A stretch of DNA of 64,000 bases from Enteractinococcus coprophilus. Lineage in GTDB: Bacteria; Actinomycetota; Actinomycetes; Actinomycetales; Micrococcaceae. The notes under the pieces are model-generated. The model was not told where the DNA came from and made no database searches. It saw only the letters and a program-made list of their open reading frames with translations. Position 1 is the stretch's first letter. Every line of letters begins with the position of its first letter. The position numbers and the translations under genes were made by a program. The stretch spans positions 496,001-560,000 of the forward strand of contig NZ_VFOU01000002.1 in assembly GCF_006716305.1 (NCBI RefSeq), given 5' to 3'. Below, piece by piece: positions 44,128 to 54,035 of the stretch.

Positions 44128-45495
44128 TCAAGCTGCGTGTCGTGGCGACCAGGCACTTTCTGTTCGTGTGGCCCATGCAGCTACCTTGCCTTGACGCAGA
44201 ACGTTTTCTAACAAGATGAGTAGTCGTTCCCTTGGAAAGTGTTTCCGAGCCTGTCGCAGGTAGTCCAACGCTATGCTGCCTCGACCTCGAACCCATTCGA
44301 TCCACACCAACAACCCTGCTACCCCACCACCTGATGCATGGTCAGATAGGGGCAGCAGCTGATGGCAGACCCGTTCAAGGGCAGCGATGCGCTGCCAGTC
44401 AGGAATACGCTCCGATTGACCCAGCAAGCATCCTTTGAGATCTGTCCCATCGCGCATATCACCCTGCAACCTCGACAGGACTGCTATCTCATCAGAAAAC
44501 CGTCCAAGGGCGAGCATTCCTTGGATCGAGGTGTTGAGATCGAAACACGCAATACCCAGTACAGCGTCACGAAGTTCTGGATGTTCTAGTGTCGAGAGCA
44601 GCTCGGCGACATGATCCGTATGCAACATCGACGGACCATGACTGAGGCGCTCATCCCAGCGCTGCAACCAATTCAGGACAACTTTGGGGCGTTGTTCCAG
44701 CAGATCATAAATTGATGAAACGTCCCTCGAGCTGGGCTGCGAAGCTAACGGGAACACGAGTTTCTCCATCGCTGTTCCGGATCGCTGGCGTGTCTTGCCT
44801 TCCGGATCAAGCCGTTGAAACAGGTCAGTGGATTCGGGATCTCCAAGAACGTCGCCCTGAATTTCACAATCAATCGTGCTGGCACATCTGAGATGCCATA
44901 ACTGATGATGGTGTATGAGCCACGACTCCTCTACCAGGATGCCCTGCAAGCCAAACTGGGCACTCAGCATGGCATTGACGGTGCCAGTCGCTGCCAATGC
45001 TTGGTGATCTGAAACGCTCACCTCGGTGGCCAGATAAACCAAAAGACAGCCAGTCGTCGAAGGTTCACGAGCTATCAGCTGACCCAGTTGCTTACCAAGC
45101 TCCATCAGCTGAAGCTCCTGTGTTTCAGTGATCCCAAAATCTAAGAAGGTCACGCTTTCAAGCGTGTCGGACTGCAACATCTTATGTAAAGCATCTGGCA
45201 GGTCGCAGCGCACCACAGTCGACAACTGTCGGTCGGCAAAGGCGACAATGGTCAAGGAATGGGTTGGCCGAAACCCCAGAGTGGCCTGCACATAAGCCAG
45301 AATCTCCTCGGGAGTGCCAACTCGATGACGACGTGTCAGCTCGTGTTTAGAGTCGTTGCCTAACGCATTACCGCCAGGTTCATTTGCGAGCGCATATCGT
45401 TGCGACGCCTCGCCTGGGTCGATGACGGGTCGATCTTTGGAAGTGGGGACAGGCTGATCATTATGCTCGGGTCTCATGACCCAAGCATGAAACAT
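44128..45495 (-). CDS. DUF4192 family protein
   Basis: A 455-residue protein of the actinobacterial DUF4192 family, recognised by TPEEILAYVQATLGFRPTHSLTIVAF at about residue 60 and the following VRCDLPDAL. The rest is mostly helical with LLVWIEWVRGRGSIALDYL near the C-terminus. Its function is unknown. The ATG at 45495 has TGAGGT seven bases upstream. It lies between sigA and the PAC2 gene, as in many Micrococcales. Confidence 0.87.
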   Translation of the reverse strand: MFHAWVMRPEHNDQPVPTSKDRPVIDPGEASQRYALANEPGGNALGNDSKHELTRRHRVGTPEEILAYVQATLGFRPTHSLTIVAFADRQLSTVVRCDLPDALHKMLQSDTLESVTFLDFGITETQELQLMELGKQLGQLIAREPSTTGCLLVYLATEVSVSDHQALAATGTVNAMLSAQFGLQGILVEESWLIHHHQLWHLRCASTIDCEIQGDVLGDPESTDLFQRLDPEGKTRQRSGTAMEKLVFPLASQPSSRDVSSIYDLLEQRPKVVLNWLQRWDERLSHGPSMLHTDHVAELLSTLEHPELRDAVLGIACFDLNTSIQGMLALGRFSDEIAVLSRLQGDMRDGTDLKGCLLGQSERIPDWQRIAALERVCHQLLPLSDHASGGGVAGLLVWIEWVRGRGSIALDYLRQARKHFPRERLLILLENVLRQGKVAAWATRTESAWSPRHAA

Positions 45496-45577
45496 ACGTC
45501 GACCTCAGCGCCGACGAGATTGACCGAATGTGGATAAGTCCATTGCCTGTATGTGTTACGGCCTCATCTGTGGATGA

Positions 45578-46717
45578 TTATTTGGGCTCGTCGTCGCCTT
45601 CGGGCTCGTCATCCTCTTGGCTGGGGTCATAGAAGTCAGTGATAAATTCGACGCTTCCGGGACCAACCTCGGAACGTGAGGGCCGCATAGGGTCGGTCGG
45701 TGACTCGTCGATTTGGCCGGTATCGGCAATGGTGCGCCGATCGTCGTCGTCAAGACCAGCATCATCATGCTGCACTTGATCACTCAAATAGGATTCAACA
45801 GCCGATCCAATTTCTTCGGCATCCGGCATCTGTTGATCTGGAGCTAATAGCAGGCTGCGAGCTTGATGTTCTTCGGCATGTTCGTCAAAGCGTTGTTCCA
45901 AGTGCTGCAGCATCGCCGCGATATCAGGCCGATTTTGCACCTGTGCAGCTAGTTGTTGTTCAACTTCACGCCCTGATTCGCGAAGTTCTTCAGTGGGCAG
46001 CATCAGCCCCATAGCAGCACCAATGTACTCCAATGCGGCCACCGCAGCCTGCGGGTACGTGGCATCGGCAAGATAGTGCGGCACGTGCAAGGTATAGCCA
46101 CTGACACGACGTCCGGCCTCGGCAGCTCGGAGTTCAAACAGTTGTGCCGCACCGGCAGCAATTCGACCTTTCGGGGCCCAAGTAGCCAATCCTTCGAGCA
46201 GTTCTTGCGCCGTACCGTGCGTTGTGACGCCAAGGGGTCGGGTATGAGGCACCGGCAGTGGGACAGCGTCCACAAAAGTCACCAGATGTATATCGAGTTG
46301 TTCAATCAGGATCATGACCGCAGAGACGAAGCGATCCCATTGATAGTCGGGTTCTGGGCCACTGAGCAACAGGAAAGGTCTTTGCATCTGATCTTTGAGT
46401 AAATGCAGTTCCAGCTCGGGAGCCTCGTAATCCGAGAAGCGCTGCCCATCGAAGCGTAGATGCGGACGGCGTGCGCGGTAATCGAGCAACTGATCTGTGT
46501 CAAAGGTGGCGATCCGTTGATGATCGAGACGTTCTAGCAGCACATTTCCTAGTTGCGTCGAAACGTTGCCTGCGTCGAGGTATCCGGAGAACACGACCAG
46601 CAAATCGAGACCATGAAGCGCTGGAGAATCGTCCTCGCTGTTCTCGGCGTGATTCCTGCCAGCGAGCAATTCTTTGGCTGACGAGGACATTCGAATCAGA
46701 TCGATCGGATCGAGCAC
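45578..46717 (-). CDS. PAC2-family protein
   Basis: A 379-residue protein of the PAC2 family, which includes eukaryotic proteasome assembly chaperones and actinobacterial homologues of unknown role. It shows LLVVFSGYLDAGNVSTQLG, the FDTDQLLDYRARRPHLRFDG stretch and a VTTHGTAQELLEGLATW segment. The C-terminus is long and acidic. GTG start with AGGAG six bases upstream. It diverges from pepA. Confidence 0.9.
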   Translation of the reverse strand: MLDPIDLIRMSSSAKELLAGRNHAENSEDDSPALHGLDLLVVFSGYLDAGNVSTQLGNVLLERLDHQRIATFDTDQLLDYRARRPHLRFDGQRFSDYEAPELELHLLKDQMQRPFLLLSGPEPDYQWDRFVSAVMILIEQLDIHLVTFVDAVPLPVPHTRPLGVTTHGTAQELLEGLATWAPKGRIAAGAAQLFELRAAEAGRRVSGYTLHVPHYLADATYPQAAVAALEYIGAAMGLMLPTEELRESGREVEQQLAAQVQNRPDIAAMLQHLEQRFDEHAEEHQARSLLLAPDQQMPDAEEIGSAVESYLSDQVQHDDAGLDDDDRRTIADTGQIDESPTDPMRPSRSEVGPGSVEFITDFYDPSQEDDEPEGDDEPK

Positions 46718-46822
46718 GCAGACTCCTGACGTTATCTAGGGAACACAATGCTGCAATAACATTATTCAACAGAACACAAAGGTCGTGTCACTTATTCCGC
46801 CGGCAATCTTGAGGGGCTCGTT

Positions 46823-48430
46823 ATGATGGAGATACCCATCGTAACTATTCTGCAACCCCAAGGACGTGATTTCGTGGCCCAAAACGCCGCTTCCAACGGT
46901 TTCATCGCCGAGTTCACCGCACACCTGACCGCTACCACCACTGTCGATCAGGCCGAAGCCCTCGTAGTGGGTGTTCAATCCACCGATGACGGACCCGTTA
47001 TCTCCGCCGGAGGTCTGGATGAGGATGCCGTGACGAGCTTACAAGACCAGCTAGAAGCACTCGGTGTCAAAGGTAAGGCCGATGAAGTCACACGAATTGC
47101 CGGTTCAACCACCGGTTTTAATGCCAAGATTGTGGTCCTCACCGGCTTGGGATCCACGGAACCACCTGCCCAAGGCACCCCTGCGTTAGATAGCTCCCCC
47201 ACAGGTGAGATCTCTGCTGAGGCTCTCCGCCGTGCAGCTGGCGCAGCAACCGCCAAATTGGCTGGAACCTCTGACATTACGATCGCACTACCGGCAGATA
47301 ATGCTGCACGTCTGACCGCCGTTGCCGAAGGTGCCGCGATCGGAACGTATGCATTTGCGGGGTACAAAACTCAGCGAGATAACGGTGAAGAGAATCAAAA
47401 CACCATTGTGGCGTTGAAGTTTGTGACGGATCTTGCCGATGCCGATGCGATCCTGGAACGTGCCACAGCCGTTGCGCGGGCAACATTCATTACCCGCGAT
47501 CTCGTTAACACCGCCCCGTCGCACCTATTCCCCGGCACGTTCGCTGAAGAAGTCGAAGCACTCGTCGAGAATTCCAAGGTTACCGCCACCATTTACGACG
47601 AATCAGCGCTCGCCGAAGGAGGCTTCGGTGGTCTGCTCGGTGTCGGCCAGGGCTCTGCGAACCCACCACGGTTAGTCAAACTGGAATACACCCCAGAGAA
47701 TGCCAAAGGCCACATCGCGCTGGTGGGTAAGGGCATTACCTTCGACACCGGTGGTATCTCCTTGAAGCCCGCCGGCTCCATGGAAACCATGAAATCAGAT
47801 ATGGCAGGCGCCGCTACGGTCGCCGGCGTGTTGCATGCAGTTGCCGAGATCGACTTGGAGGTCAAGGTCACCGGTTGGCTGGCCATGGCCGAAAATATGC
47901 CGTCAGGCACCGGGATCAAACCATCGGATATCTTGACCATTCGCGGTGGTACCACCGTTGAGGTCATGAATACCGATGCTGAAGGTCGTCTGGTCCTCGC
48001 GGATGCACTCGTCGCGGCTACTGAAGAAAACCCTGACGTCGTCGTCGATATAGCGACGCTCACCGGTGCCGCGATGGTTGCCCTGGGTGTCCGGACCACG
48101 GGCATCATGGGCGCCAAGGACGTGCGCACGGAACTGGTGGACGCTGCAGCGACCACCGGGGAGACCGTCGTCGATATCCCGATCCCAGAAGAAGCCCGCG
48201 CTGGATTTGATTCCAACGTTGCCGATTTGAAAAACACCGGTGAACGCTACGGCGGAATGCAAGGCGCGGCAGCGTTCTTGCGCGAATTCGTTGGTGACAC
48301 GCCTTGGGCTCACTTAGATATTGCTGGACCATCATTTAATGAGTCCGGGTCTCGTGGCTACACTCCAAAAGACGCAACCGGCACGATGGTTCGCACGCTC
48401 ATCGAATTTGTTGCCAACCACGCCAAGTAG
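46823..48430 (+). CDS. pepA: Leucyl aminopeptidase PepA (M17)
   Basis: Cytosolic dizinc/dimanganese aminopeptidase of family M17. The 535-residue protein carries the metal-binding GKGITFDTGGISLKPAGSMETMKSDMAGAA and the signature NTDAEGRLVLADAL, plus the C-terminal GGMQGAAAFLREF. Two tandem ATGs (46823 and 46826) are possible. The gene is transcribed away from PAC2 and ends at a strong hairpin. Confidence 0.96.
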   Translation: MMEIPIVTILQPQGRDFVAQNAASNGFIAEFTAHLTATTTVDQAEALVVGVQSTDDGPVISAGGLDEDAVTSLQDQLEALGVKGKADEVTRIAGSTTGFNAKIVVLTGLGSTEPPAQGTPALDSSPTGEISAEALRRAAGAATAKLAGTSDITIALPADNAARLTAVAEGAAIGTYAFAGYKTQRDNGEENQNTIVALKFVTDLADADAILERATAVARATFITRDLVNTAPSHLFPGTFAEEVEALVENSKVTATIYDESALAEGGFGGLLGVGQGSANPPRLVKLEYTPENAKGHIALVGKGITFDTGGISLKPAGSMETMKSDMAGAATVAGVLHAVAEIDLEVKVTGWLAMAENMPSGTGIKPSDILTIRGGTTVEVMNTDAEGRLVLADALVAATEENPDVVVDIATLTGAAMVALGVRTTGIMGAKDVRTELVDAAATTGETVVDIPIPEEARAGFDSNVADLKNTGERYGGMQGAAAFLREFVGDTPWAHLDIAGPSFNESGSRGYTPKDATGTMVRTLIEFVANHAK

Positions 48431-48442
48431 TTTCGTTCCCTC

Positions 48443-48480
48443 AGGCCGCTGGATCACCTCATCTGGTGGCCCAGCGGCCT
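48443..48480. terminator. Terminator after pepA
   Basis: AGGCCGCTGG (48443-48452) pairs with CCAGCGGCCT (48471-48480), 13 bases after the pepA stop. Only a short T-rich stretch follows. Confidence 0.7.
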
Positions 48481-48707
48481 TATCACCTCTCTGAGATGTC
48501 TGACCTGAGTACATCCGAAATATCTCAACTGAGTTAACGTGGCTCAGCTTATGGAACAACACCGGCACGAACCTATAAGGTTAAGACCAAGTGTCCAAAA
48601 ACTGCCCTGGCAACTCCAGGCATATCTAAGTCAAAGGACGCGTGGTTGGAAACCATTTACGAGGACGACTGCGGGGCGAACCTCCGCATAGATGAGGAGC
48701 ATCAATC

Positions 48708-50081
48708 GTGACTGAAACCGCTACAGAATTCGACGTACTAATTCTCGGCGGTGGATCCGCCGGTTATGGTGCGGCTTTACGCGCCGTACACCACGGGCTA
48801 ACCGTAGGTCTTATTGAGAAAGACAAGGTTGGCGGCACCTGCCTCCACTGGGGTTGTATTCCAACCAAGGCGTACTTACACGCCGCAGAGGTCGCAAACG
48901 CGGCAAAAGACTCCGAAAAATTCGGAGTCAAAGCTTCCTTCGACTCAGTTGACATGGCTGCTGTCCGACAATACAAGGACAAAATCGTTGAAGGTAAGTT
49001 CAAAGGGCTGCAGGGTCTGCTGAAAATGCGCAAGGTGACCACCATCGCCGGAAACGGTCGTCTCGTGGCAGAAAACCAGATTGACGTTGATGGCACGGTA
49101 TATACCGGCAAGCACATCATCTTGGCCTCGGGCTCTGTTTCCAACACCATGGGGCTCACGATTTCCGACAAAATTCTGACCTCCACCGAAGCCCTCGAAC
49201 TGGATTACACACCTAAATCAGCCATCGTCCTCGGTGGTGGCGTAATCGGTTCTGAATTCGCGTCGGCATGGAACTCCTTCGGCGTCGATGTGACAATCAT
49301 TGAAGGCCTGGATTCACTAGTCCCGAACGAAGATCCCGCGATCATTAAGCAGCTGACGCGCAACTTCCGCAAGGCTGGCATTAAATCCAACCTTGGTGTC
49401 TTTTTCGAAAAAGTTGAGGAAACTGACAACGGCGTAAAAGTCACTCTGGCGGACGGCAAAGAATTCGAAGCCGAAATCTGCCTGGTTGCCACCGGCCGGA
49501 AACCCAACACCGAAAACATGGGCTATGAAGACGTCGGTGTTCCAATGGATCGCGCCCACGTTGATGTCAACGATCGTCTGCACACCGGCGTTGGTAATAT
49601 CTATGCGATCGGCGACATCGTCAAAGGTAAGCAGCTGGCACACCGCGGCTACCAACACGGTAACTTCGTTATTGAAGAAATCATGGGTAACAACCCGCTG
49701 AAGGTTGAAGACCGCAACATCCCTGGCGTTACGTTCACTACCCCAGAAATCATCTCGGTAGGAATGACCGAGCCGGTAGCCCAAGAAGAATTTGGAAAAG
49801 ATAACGTCGAAACCGTCGAATACAACCTCGCTGGAAACGGAAAATCATCCATTATCGGTACCAGCGGTATTATCAAGATGGTTCGTCAGAAACACGGTCC
49901 CATCGTTGGTGTTCACGGCATTGGCGACCGCATTTCAGAACAAATCGGTGAAGCACAGCTGATCGTCAACTGGGAAGCATACCCAGAAGATGTCGCCCAC
50001 TTCATCCATGCCCACCCAACTCAGAACGAGTCCCTGGGTGAAGCAGCAATGATGCTCAACGGGTTCCCGTTGCACGCCTAG
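48708..50081 (+). CDS. lpd: Dihydrolipoyl dehydrogenase (E3)
   Basis: FAD enzyme that reoxidises dihydrolipoamide in 2-oxoacid dehydrogenase complexes. The 457-residue protein has FAD-binding DVLILGGGSAGYGAALRA, the redox disulfide C45/C50 in GGTCLHWGCIPTK, the NAD-binding VLGGGVIGSEFASAW, and the C-terminal HAHPTQNESLGEA with the catalytic His-Glu pair. GTG start with GAGGAG upstream. It is followed after 95 bases by the E2 gene, so the two encode parts of the same complex. Confidence 0.97.
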   Translation: MTETATEFDVLILGGGSAGYGAALRAVHHGLTVGLIEKDKVGGTCLHWGCIPTKAYLHAAEVANAAKDSEKFGVKASFDSVDMAAVRQYKDKIVEGKFKGLQGLLKMRKVTTIAGNGRLVAENQIDVDGTVYTGKHIILASGSVSNTMGLTISDKILTSTEALELDYTPKSAIVLGGGVIGSEFASAWNSFGVDVTIIEGLDSLVPNEDPAIIKQLTRNFRKAGIKSNLGVFFEKVEETDNGVKVTLADGKEFEAEICLVATGRKPNTENMGYEDVGVPMDRAHVDVNDRLHTGVGNIYAIGDIVKGKQLAHRGYQHGNFVIEEIMGNNPLKVEDRNIPGVTFTTPEIISVGMTEPVAQEEFGKDNVETVEYNLAGNGKSSIIGTSGIIKMVRQKHGPIVGVHGIGDRISEQIGEAQLIVNWEAYPEDVAHFIHAHPTQNESLGEAAMMLNGFPLHA

Positions 50082-50176
50082 TCATCCAGGTGGTTGCACC
50101 ATCATGACAACCACCAGCGCATAAACACCGAACGTGTGAGCATTCGAAGAGGAATAGAGAGAGGAAACCGGACGGA

Positions 50177-51979
50177 ATGTCTGAAACCATTACTCTGCCA
50201 GAACTGGGCGAATCGGTAACTGAAGGTACCGTAACCCGTTGGCTCAAAGAAGTAGGCGACACCATCGAGGTCGACGAACCCATCGTGGAAATCTCCACCG
50301 ATAAAGTCGACACCGAAATCCCATCCCCGGTCGCCGGCACCGTCCTGGAAATCTTAGTCCAGGAAGACGAAGACATCGAAGTCGGTCAGGCACTGGCAGT
50401 TATCGGCGACGCAGGTGAATCCGCTTCGGATGCTCCCGCTGATGACTCAGCAGCTGAAGAAGCCCCTGCAGAAGAACCTGCAGACGAACCAGCCGAAAAA
50501 CCAGCTGAGGAGACCGCCGAAGAAGCGCCGGCTCCAGAAGAGGCCGCATCAGCAAGCGGTGGCGGCTCGGGCGACGCGCAGGAAGTTACCCTGCCTGAAC
50601 TCGGTGAATCCGTCACCGAGGGGACGATCACTCGCTGGTTGAAAGAAGTTGGCGATGAAGTCGAAGTCGACGAGCCGATTGTGGAAATCTCCACCGATAA
50701 AGTCGACACCGAAATCCCATCCCCGGTCGCCGGCACAGTCTTGGAAATTAAAGTTCAAGAAGACGAAGACGTTGAAGTTGGTCAGGTCCTCGCTCTCGTC
50801 GGTTCCTCCGACAGTCCTGCTGCTGAATCAGCACCAGAGCCAAAATCGGCACCCGCCGAGGCAGAACCTGCTAAAGAAGAAGCTGTCGCTGAAAAAGCAC
50901 CTGCCGAGGAACCGGCAGAAGATCCAGCGCCCGAGCCACAAGCAGCTCCTGAACCCACTCCTGCACCTGCTCCTGCAGCAGAAAAAACACCGGCTTCCCC
51001 AGAAGACACCCCACGCGGCGACGGCTACGTCACGCCTCTGGTTCGTCGTCTGGCCCGTGAACAAGGTGTTGAGCTCGCAGAAGTAACCGGTACCGGTGTT
51101 GGTGGTCGCATCCGCAAACAAGACGTCTTGGCTGCTGCCGCTGCAAAGGAATATGAAGCTCGTCTGGCTGCTCCTGCAGCCGAAGCACCGGCTGCAGCCG
51201 CTCCAGCTGCTTCGCGTCCGGCTGCAAAAGATCCAGCATCCTCGATCGATCCATCCAAGCGTGGCACCACCGAGAAGGCCAGCCGTATTCGTCAGGTCAT
51301 CGCAGACCGCATGATTGAATCCTTGGATACCTCAGCCCAGCTGACCCAGGTTCATGAGATCGATATGACCCGTATCGTCAACCTGCGCAATCAGGTGAAG
51401 GCGCGGTTCAAGGCAGAAAACGGCGTCAACCTGACCTTCTTGGCGTTCATCACGCAAGCAGCTACCGAAGCACTTCGTGCACACCCTGCACTGAATGCTC
51501 AGTACAATGCTGAGACCAAGGAAATCACCTACCACGACCGTGAAGATATCGGCATCGCGGTAGATACCGAACGCGGCCTACTTGTGCCAGTCATCAAGGG
51601 CGCAGGTAACCTGAACCTGACTGGTGTCGCTAACGCGATTTCCGATTTGGCGTTGCGCACTCGCGACAACAAGGTCAAACCAGATGAACTATCCGGTGGC
51701 ACCTTCTCGATTACCAACCTTGGTTCTTTCGGTGCGCTGTTTGATACTCCAGTCATTAACCAGCCCCAGGTAGCTATCCTTGGTCCAGGTAACATCGTTA
51801 AGCGCCCAGTCGTCACGACGGATACTGAGGGTAACGATGTCATCGCGATTCGCCACATGATGTACCTCTCGCTGACTTACGATCACCGTATCGTAGACGG
51901 CGCTGATGCCGGTCGCTTCATGACTCAGCTGAAAAACCGACTAGAAGCCGGTGAATTCGGCGGCCAACTGGGCCTCTGA
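50177..51979 (+). CDS. sucB: Dihydrolipoamide acyltransferase E2 with two lipoyl domains
   Basis: Core E2 enzyme. The 600-residue protein has two lipoyl domains (lipoylated lysines K43 and K175 in [14 protein letters not shown]), long Ala/Pro/Glu linkers, a peripheral subunit-binding domain ([22 protein letters not shown], around residue 280) and a catalytic domain ending in [14 protein letters not shown]. It is labelled as succinyltransferase in most genomes, but in Actinobacteria such proteins often serve the pyruvate dehydrogenase complex, so substrate is not settled. The two lipoyl domains share a 56-base identical stretch. It follows lpd in an operon. Confidence 0.92.
   Translation: MSETITLPELGESVTEGTVTRWLKEVGDTIEVDEPIVEISTDKVDTEIPSPVAGTVLEILVQEDEDIEVGQALAVIGDAGESASDAPADDSAAEEAPAEEPADEPAEKPAEETAEEAPAPEEAASASGGGSGDAQEVTLPELGESVTEGTITRWLKEVGDEVEVDEPIVEISTDKVDTEIPSPVAGTVLEIKVQEDEDVEVGQVLALVGSSDSPAAESAPEPKSAPAEAEPAKEEAVAEKAPAEEPAEDPAPEPQAAPEPTPAPAPAAEKTPASPEDTPRGDGYVTPLVRRLAREQGVELAEVTGTGVGGRIRKQDVLAAAAAKEYEARLAAPAAEAPAAAAPAASRPAAKDPASSIDPSKRGTTEKASRIRQVIADRMIESLDTSAQLTQVHEIDMTRIVNLRNQVKARFKAENGVNLTFLAFITQAATEALRAHPALNAQYNAETKEITYHDREDIGIAVDTERGLLVPVIKGAGNLNLTGVANAISDLALRTRDNKVKPDELSGGTFSITNLGSFGALFDTPVINQPQVAILGPGNIVKRPVVTTDTEGNDVIAIRHMMYLSLTYDHRIVDGADAGRFMTQLKNRLEAGEFGGQLGL
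50285..50340 (+). repeat. 56-base direct repeat, copy 1 (first lipoyl domain)
   Basis: This stretch around the lipoyl-lysine codon is base-for-base identical to 50681-50736, including third codon positions, while the flanking sequence differs. Confidence 0.85.
50681..50736 (+). repeat. 56-base direct repeat, copy 2 (second lipoyl domain)
   Basis: Identical to 50285-50340, 396 bases downstream and in the same codon phase. Silent-site identity points to recent duplication or gene conversion. Confidence 0.85.
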
Positions 51980-51998
51980 AAGGAATCAGAGTAACTCT

Positions 51999-52358
51999 AT
52001 GGAAATTGTTCAAACAATCTTCATTGCAATCCACATCTTGTCGATGGCAGCCATCGTTGGAGGTTGGTTCGCAAACTTTAAGAATCCAACGGTGACCAAG
52101 TCCCAATGGTACGGTGCGATCTTCATGATCATCTCAGGCGTTGTGCTATTCGGTCTGGCAGAGATGGGTGGCATCGAAGATCCAGCGCAGCGTATTAAGC
52201 TGACGATCAAACTGATCCTCGGAATCATGGTCTTCATCACCGCGCTCCTTGGGCGTCGCAAGATCAATCGTGGTGAAGAACTCTCGACCGGTCTAGCCCA
52301 CGCCACCGGCGGGACTGCAGTCATCGCAGCCCTCGTCGCAACGCTATGGCGCTTCTAA
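51999..52358 (+). CDS. Small integral membrane protein, 119 residues
   Basis: A hydrophobic protein with four predicted membrane segments: FIAIHILSMAAIVGGWFA, IFMIISGVVLFGLA, LILGIMVFITALLG and GTAVIAALVATLWRF. The remaining loops are short and partly charged. I do not know its function. The ATG at 51999 follows the E2 stop by 19 bases, so it is likely co-transcribed with lpd and the E2 gene; a longer frame from 51951 overlaps the E2 gene and is rejected. It ends at a strong terminator. Confidence 0.8.
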   Translation: MEIVQTIFIAIHILSMAAIVGGWFANFKNPTVTKSQWYGAIFMIISGVVLFGLAEMGGIEDPAQRIKLTIKLILGIMVFITALLGRRKINRGEELSTGLAHATGGTAVIAALVATLWRF

Positions 52359-52374
52359 CCTTCTAATACCCACA

Positions 52375-52408
52375 CAAATGCCGCAGAGAATTTTCTCTGC
52401 GGCATTTG
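52375..52408. terminator. Terminator between convergent operons
   Basis: CAAATGCCGCAGAGAA pairs perfectly with TTCTCTGCGGCATTTG around a 2-base centre (loop TT), 16 bases after the membrane-protein stop and followed by TTATATATA. It probably also ends the convergent kinase transcript. Confidence 0.88.
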
Positions 52409-52431
52409 TTATATATACGGCGATTGAATGC

Positions 52432-53940
52432 CTAGCGGACGGCAGCTATGCGCCAACCGTGTACAGTATCTACGATTTCTATCTCGATGGTCTCTTCGCT
52501 GGACGATGTCTGTCGAATTGACTTGCCTGACTGATCGCGCTGCACATATCCATCGATCTGCCATGTGGCGGTCACCACGGCGAGCTCCCCGGATAGTTCA
52601 ACATCTTCGACCACTGCTCGCATCCGGACGCCCTCAAGATGGTGCCTACTCTCCGATAGGACGGTCAGGAGTTCGACGTCGTCTCGAAATACCGATGAAT
52701 CGACCAGAGCATATTCTCCGACTTGCTCTGGGTTTCCTGCCTCCCAGGTAGCGCTGCGCGCTTTGGCCAACGCATCTATGACAGCTTGAAAATCTTGTTG
52801 ACCGGCCACCTGGGGTGCTTCGTCTTTGCTTTCTGAAGATTCATGAGCGCGATTCGAATCATAAGCGACGGTCACTGCGACACCCCCGGCCAGGAAGAAG
52901 GCCCCGAGTGCAACGCTTAGGCGACGCGACCGGTGGCTTCGGGGCTTCTTGCGAGATGTTTTGCATCGAGGTCCTCGGCGAGAGGAAACCTTGGATGGGT
53001 TTTGACGCCGGAACCAGCGCCGTCGAGGTGTTTCGTGTTGTGGCTGTCGCGTGGGTAGCACCAGCCCGTAGTCCTCCCCGACTGAGGCATGTAGGTCCAC
53101 CGGTTCTGGTTCTGCCCATTGTGCGACTGTCGCAAGCAAGTGGTCTAGGTCTGGACGCAGTGTGGGATCTGCGTTCAGCCCGGCTTCCAGGGCCTCTACA
53201 ATGTCATGATCCAACTCGGGCTGCAAGGTGGTTATTGGGACGCGATGTTCGACAGAGCCGGGAACCGTGCCGGACAGGCAGAACCATGCAACTGCAGCTA
53301 GAGCGTAGATATCCGCGTAGGCTTCTAACCCCTGGTGTTGAGATGGCGGCAATAGCAGCTCAGGTGCGACAAATCCCGGTGTGCCGGTACGAACATGGTC
53401 ATGGGCCGTAGCGCGTACAGCACCGAAATCGATCAACACCGGTCGGCCGGTGAGATCGAACATGATGTTGCGCGGGGAGATGTCACCGTGAACAATTTGC
53501 CGGGCCTGTAAATATTTAGTCGCTTGGATCATGGGCAGCATAACGGTCACGGTTTGGGCTAGGCTCAGACGCCCGGTAGCCGATACGAGTTCAGTTAAGG
53601 TACCGCCCGCGAGAAATTCCCAGAACGTTGCATCCTCCAGCAAGCTAAGTTCAGGGTCATTGCCGACGTCGAATGGTTTGAGGATATTTTCCTGCGACAG
53701 CTGTGCTGCGAGCTCGGCTTCGTGGGAAAGATCTTCAGTCCCTAAACCACGGTGCGGGGTCTTACAAGCGACCTTGTGGCAACGAGCTTCGTCTTCGAGG
53801 AGCCAAACCTCCGCTGATGTGCCGGATCCCAGGTGCTTGACTACTTCCCACTGTTTGAGTGTCTGCAGAGGGGTGGGAGCTAATCGCGACGGTACCCTGT
53901 CAAGCAACGCATTCGTTTGGTTAGCTATAGGCACATTCAT
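52432..53940 (-). CDS. Membrane serine/threonine protein kinase with extracytoplasmic C-terminal domain
   Basis: A 502-residue Hanks-type kinase. The glycine loop is LGSGTSAEVWLLED, the ATP-binding lysine is K60 (VACK), the catalytic loop is HGDISPRN (D153, N158) and DFG is D171-G173. HGD replaces the usual HRD, so it is a non-RD kinase and may not need activation-loop phosphorylation. After the kinase domain (to about 280) comes a basic linker, one membrane span (LSVALGAFFLAGGVAVTVAY) and an external domain of about 130 residues resembling an NTF2-like fold. No PASTA repeats are present, so it is not PknB. AGGAGGT precedes the ATG. Confidence 0.9.
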   Translation of the reverse strand: MNVPIANQTNALLDRVPSRLAPTPLQTLKQWEVVKHLGSGTSAEVWLLEDEARCHKVACKTPHRGLGTEDLSHEAELAAQLSQENILKPFDVGNDPELSLLEDATFWEFLAGGTLTELVSATGRLSLAQTVTVMLPMIQATKYLQARQIVHGDISPRNIMFDLTGRPVLIDFGAVRATAHDHVRTGTPGFVAPELLLPPSQHQGLEAYADIYALAAVAWFCLSGTVPGSVEHRVPITTLQPELDHDIVEALEAGLNADPTLRPDLDHLLATVAQWAEPEPVDLHASVGEDYGLVLPTRQPQHETPRRRWFRRQNPSKVSSRRGPRCKTSRKKPRSHRSRRLSVALGAFFLAGGVAVTVAYDSNRAHESSESKDEAPQVAGQQDFQAVIDALAKARSATWEAGNPEQVGEYALVDSSVFRDDVELLTVLSESRHHLEGVRMRAVVEDVELSGELAVVTATWQIDGYVQRDQSGKSIRQTSSSEETIEIEIVDTVHGWRIAAVR

Positions 53941-54020
53941 GGTTCACCTCCTGGGACAGGTATGCTCTATCATGCCCGAAAGCGTATAGGTACGATTAAG
54001 TTATCCACAGGGGTTAGGGC

Positions 54021-54026
54021 TAGAAT
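54021..54026 (+). promoter_or_regulatory. Candidate -10 box giving a near-leaderless DUF4191 message
   Basis: TAGAAT ends 9 bases before the DUF4191 ATG, so transcription would start at or just before the start codon. No clear ribosome-binding site is present, consistent with a leaderless message, which is common in Actinobacteria. Confidence 0.4.
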
Positions 54027-54035
54027 AGGTTTATC

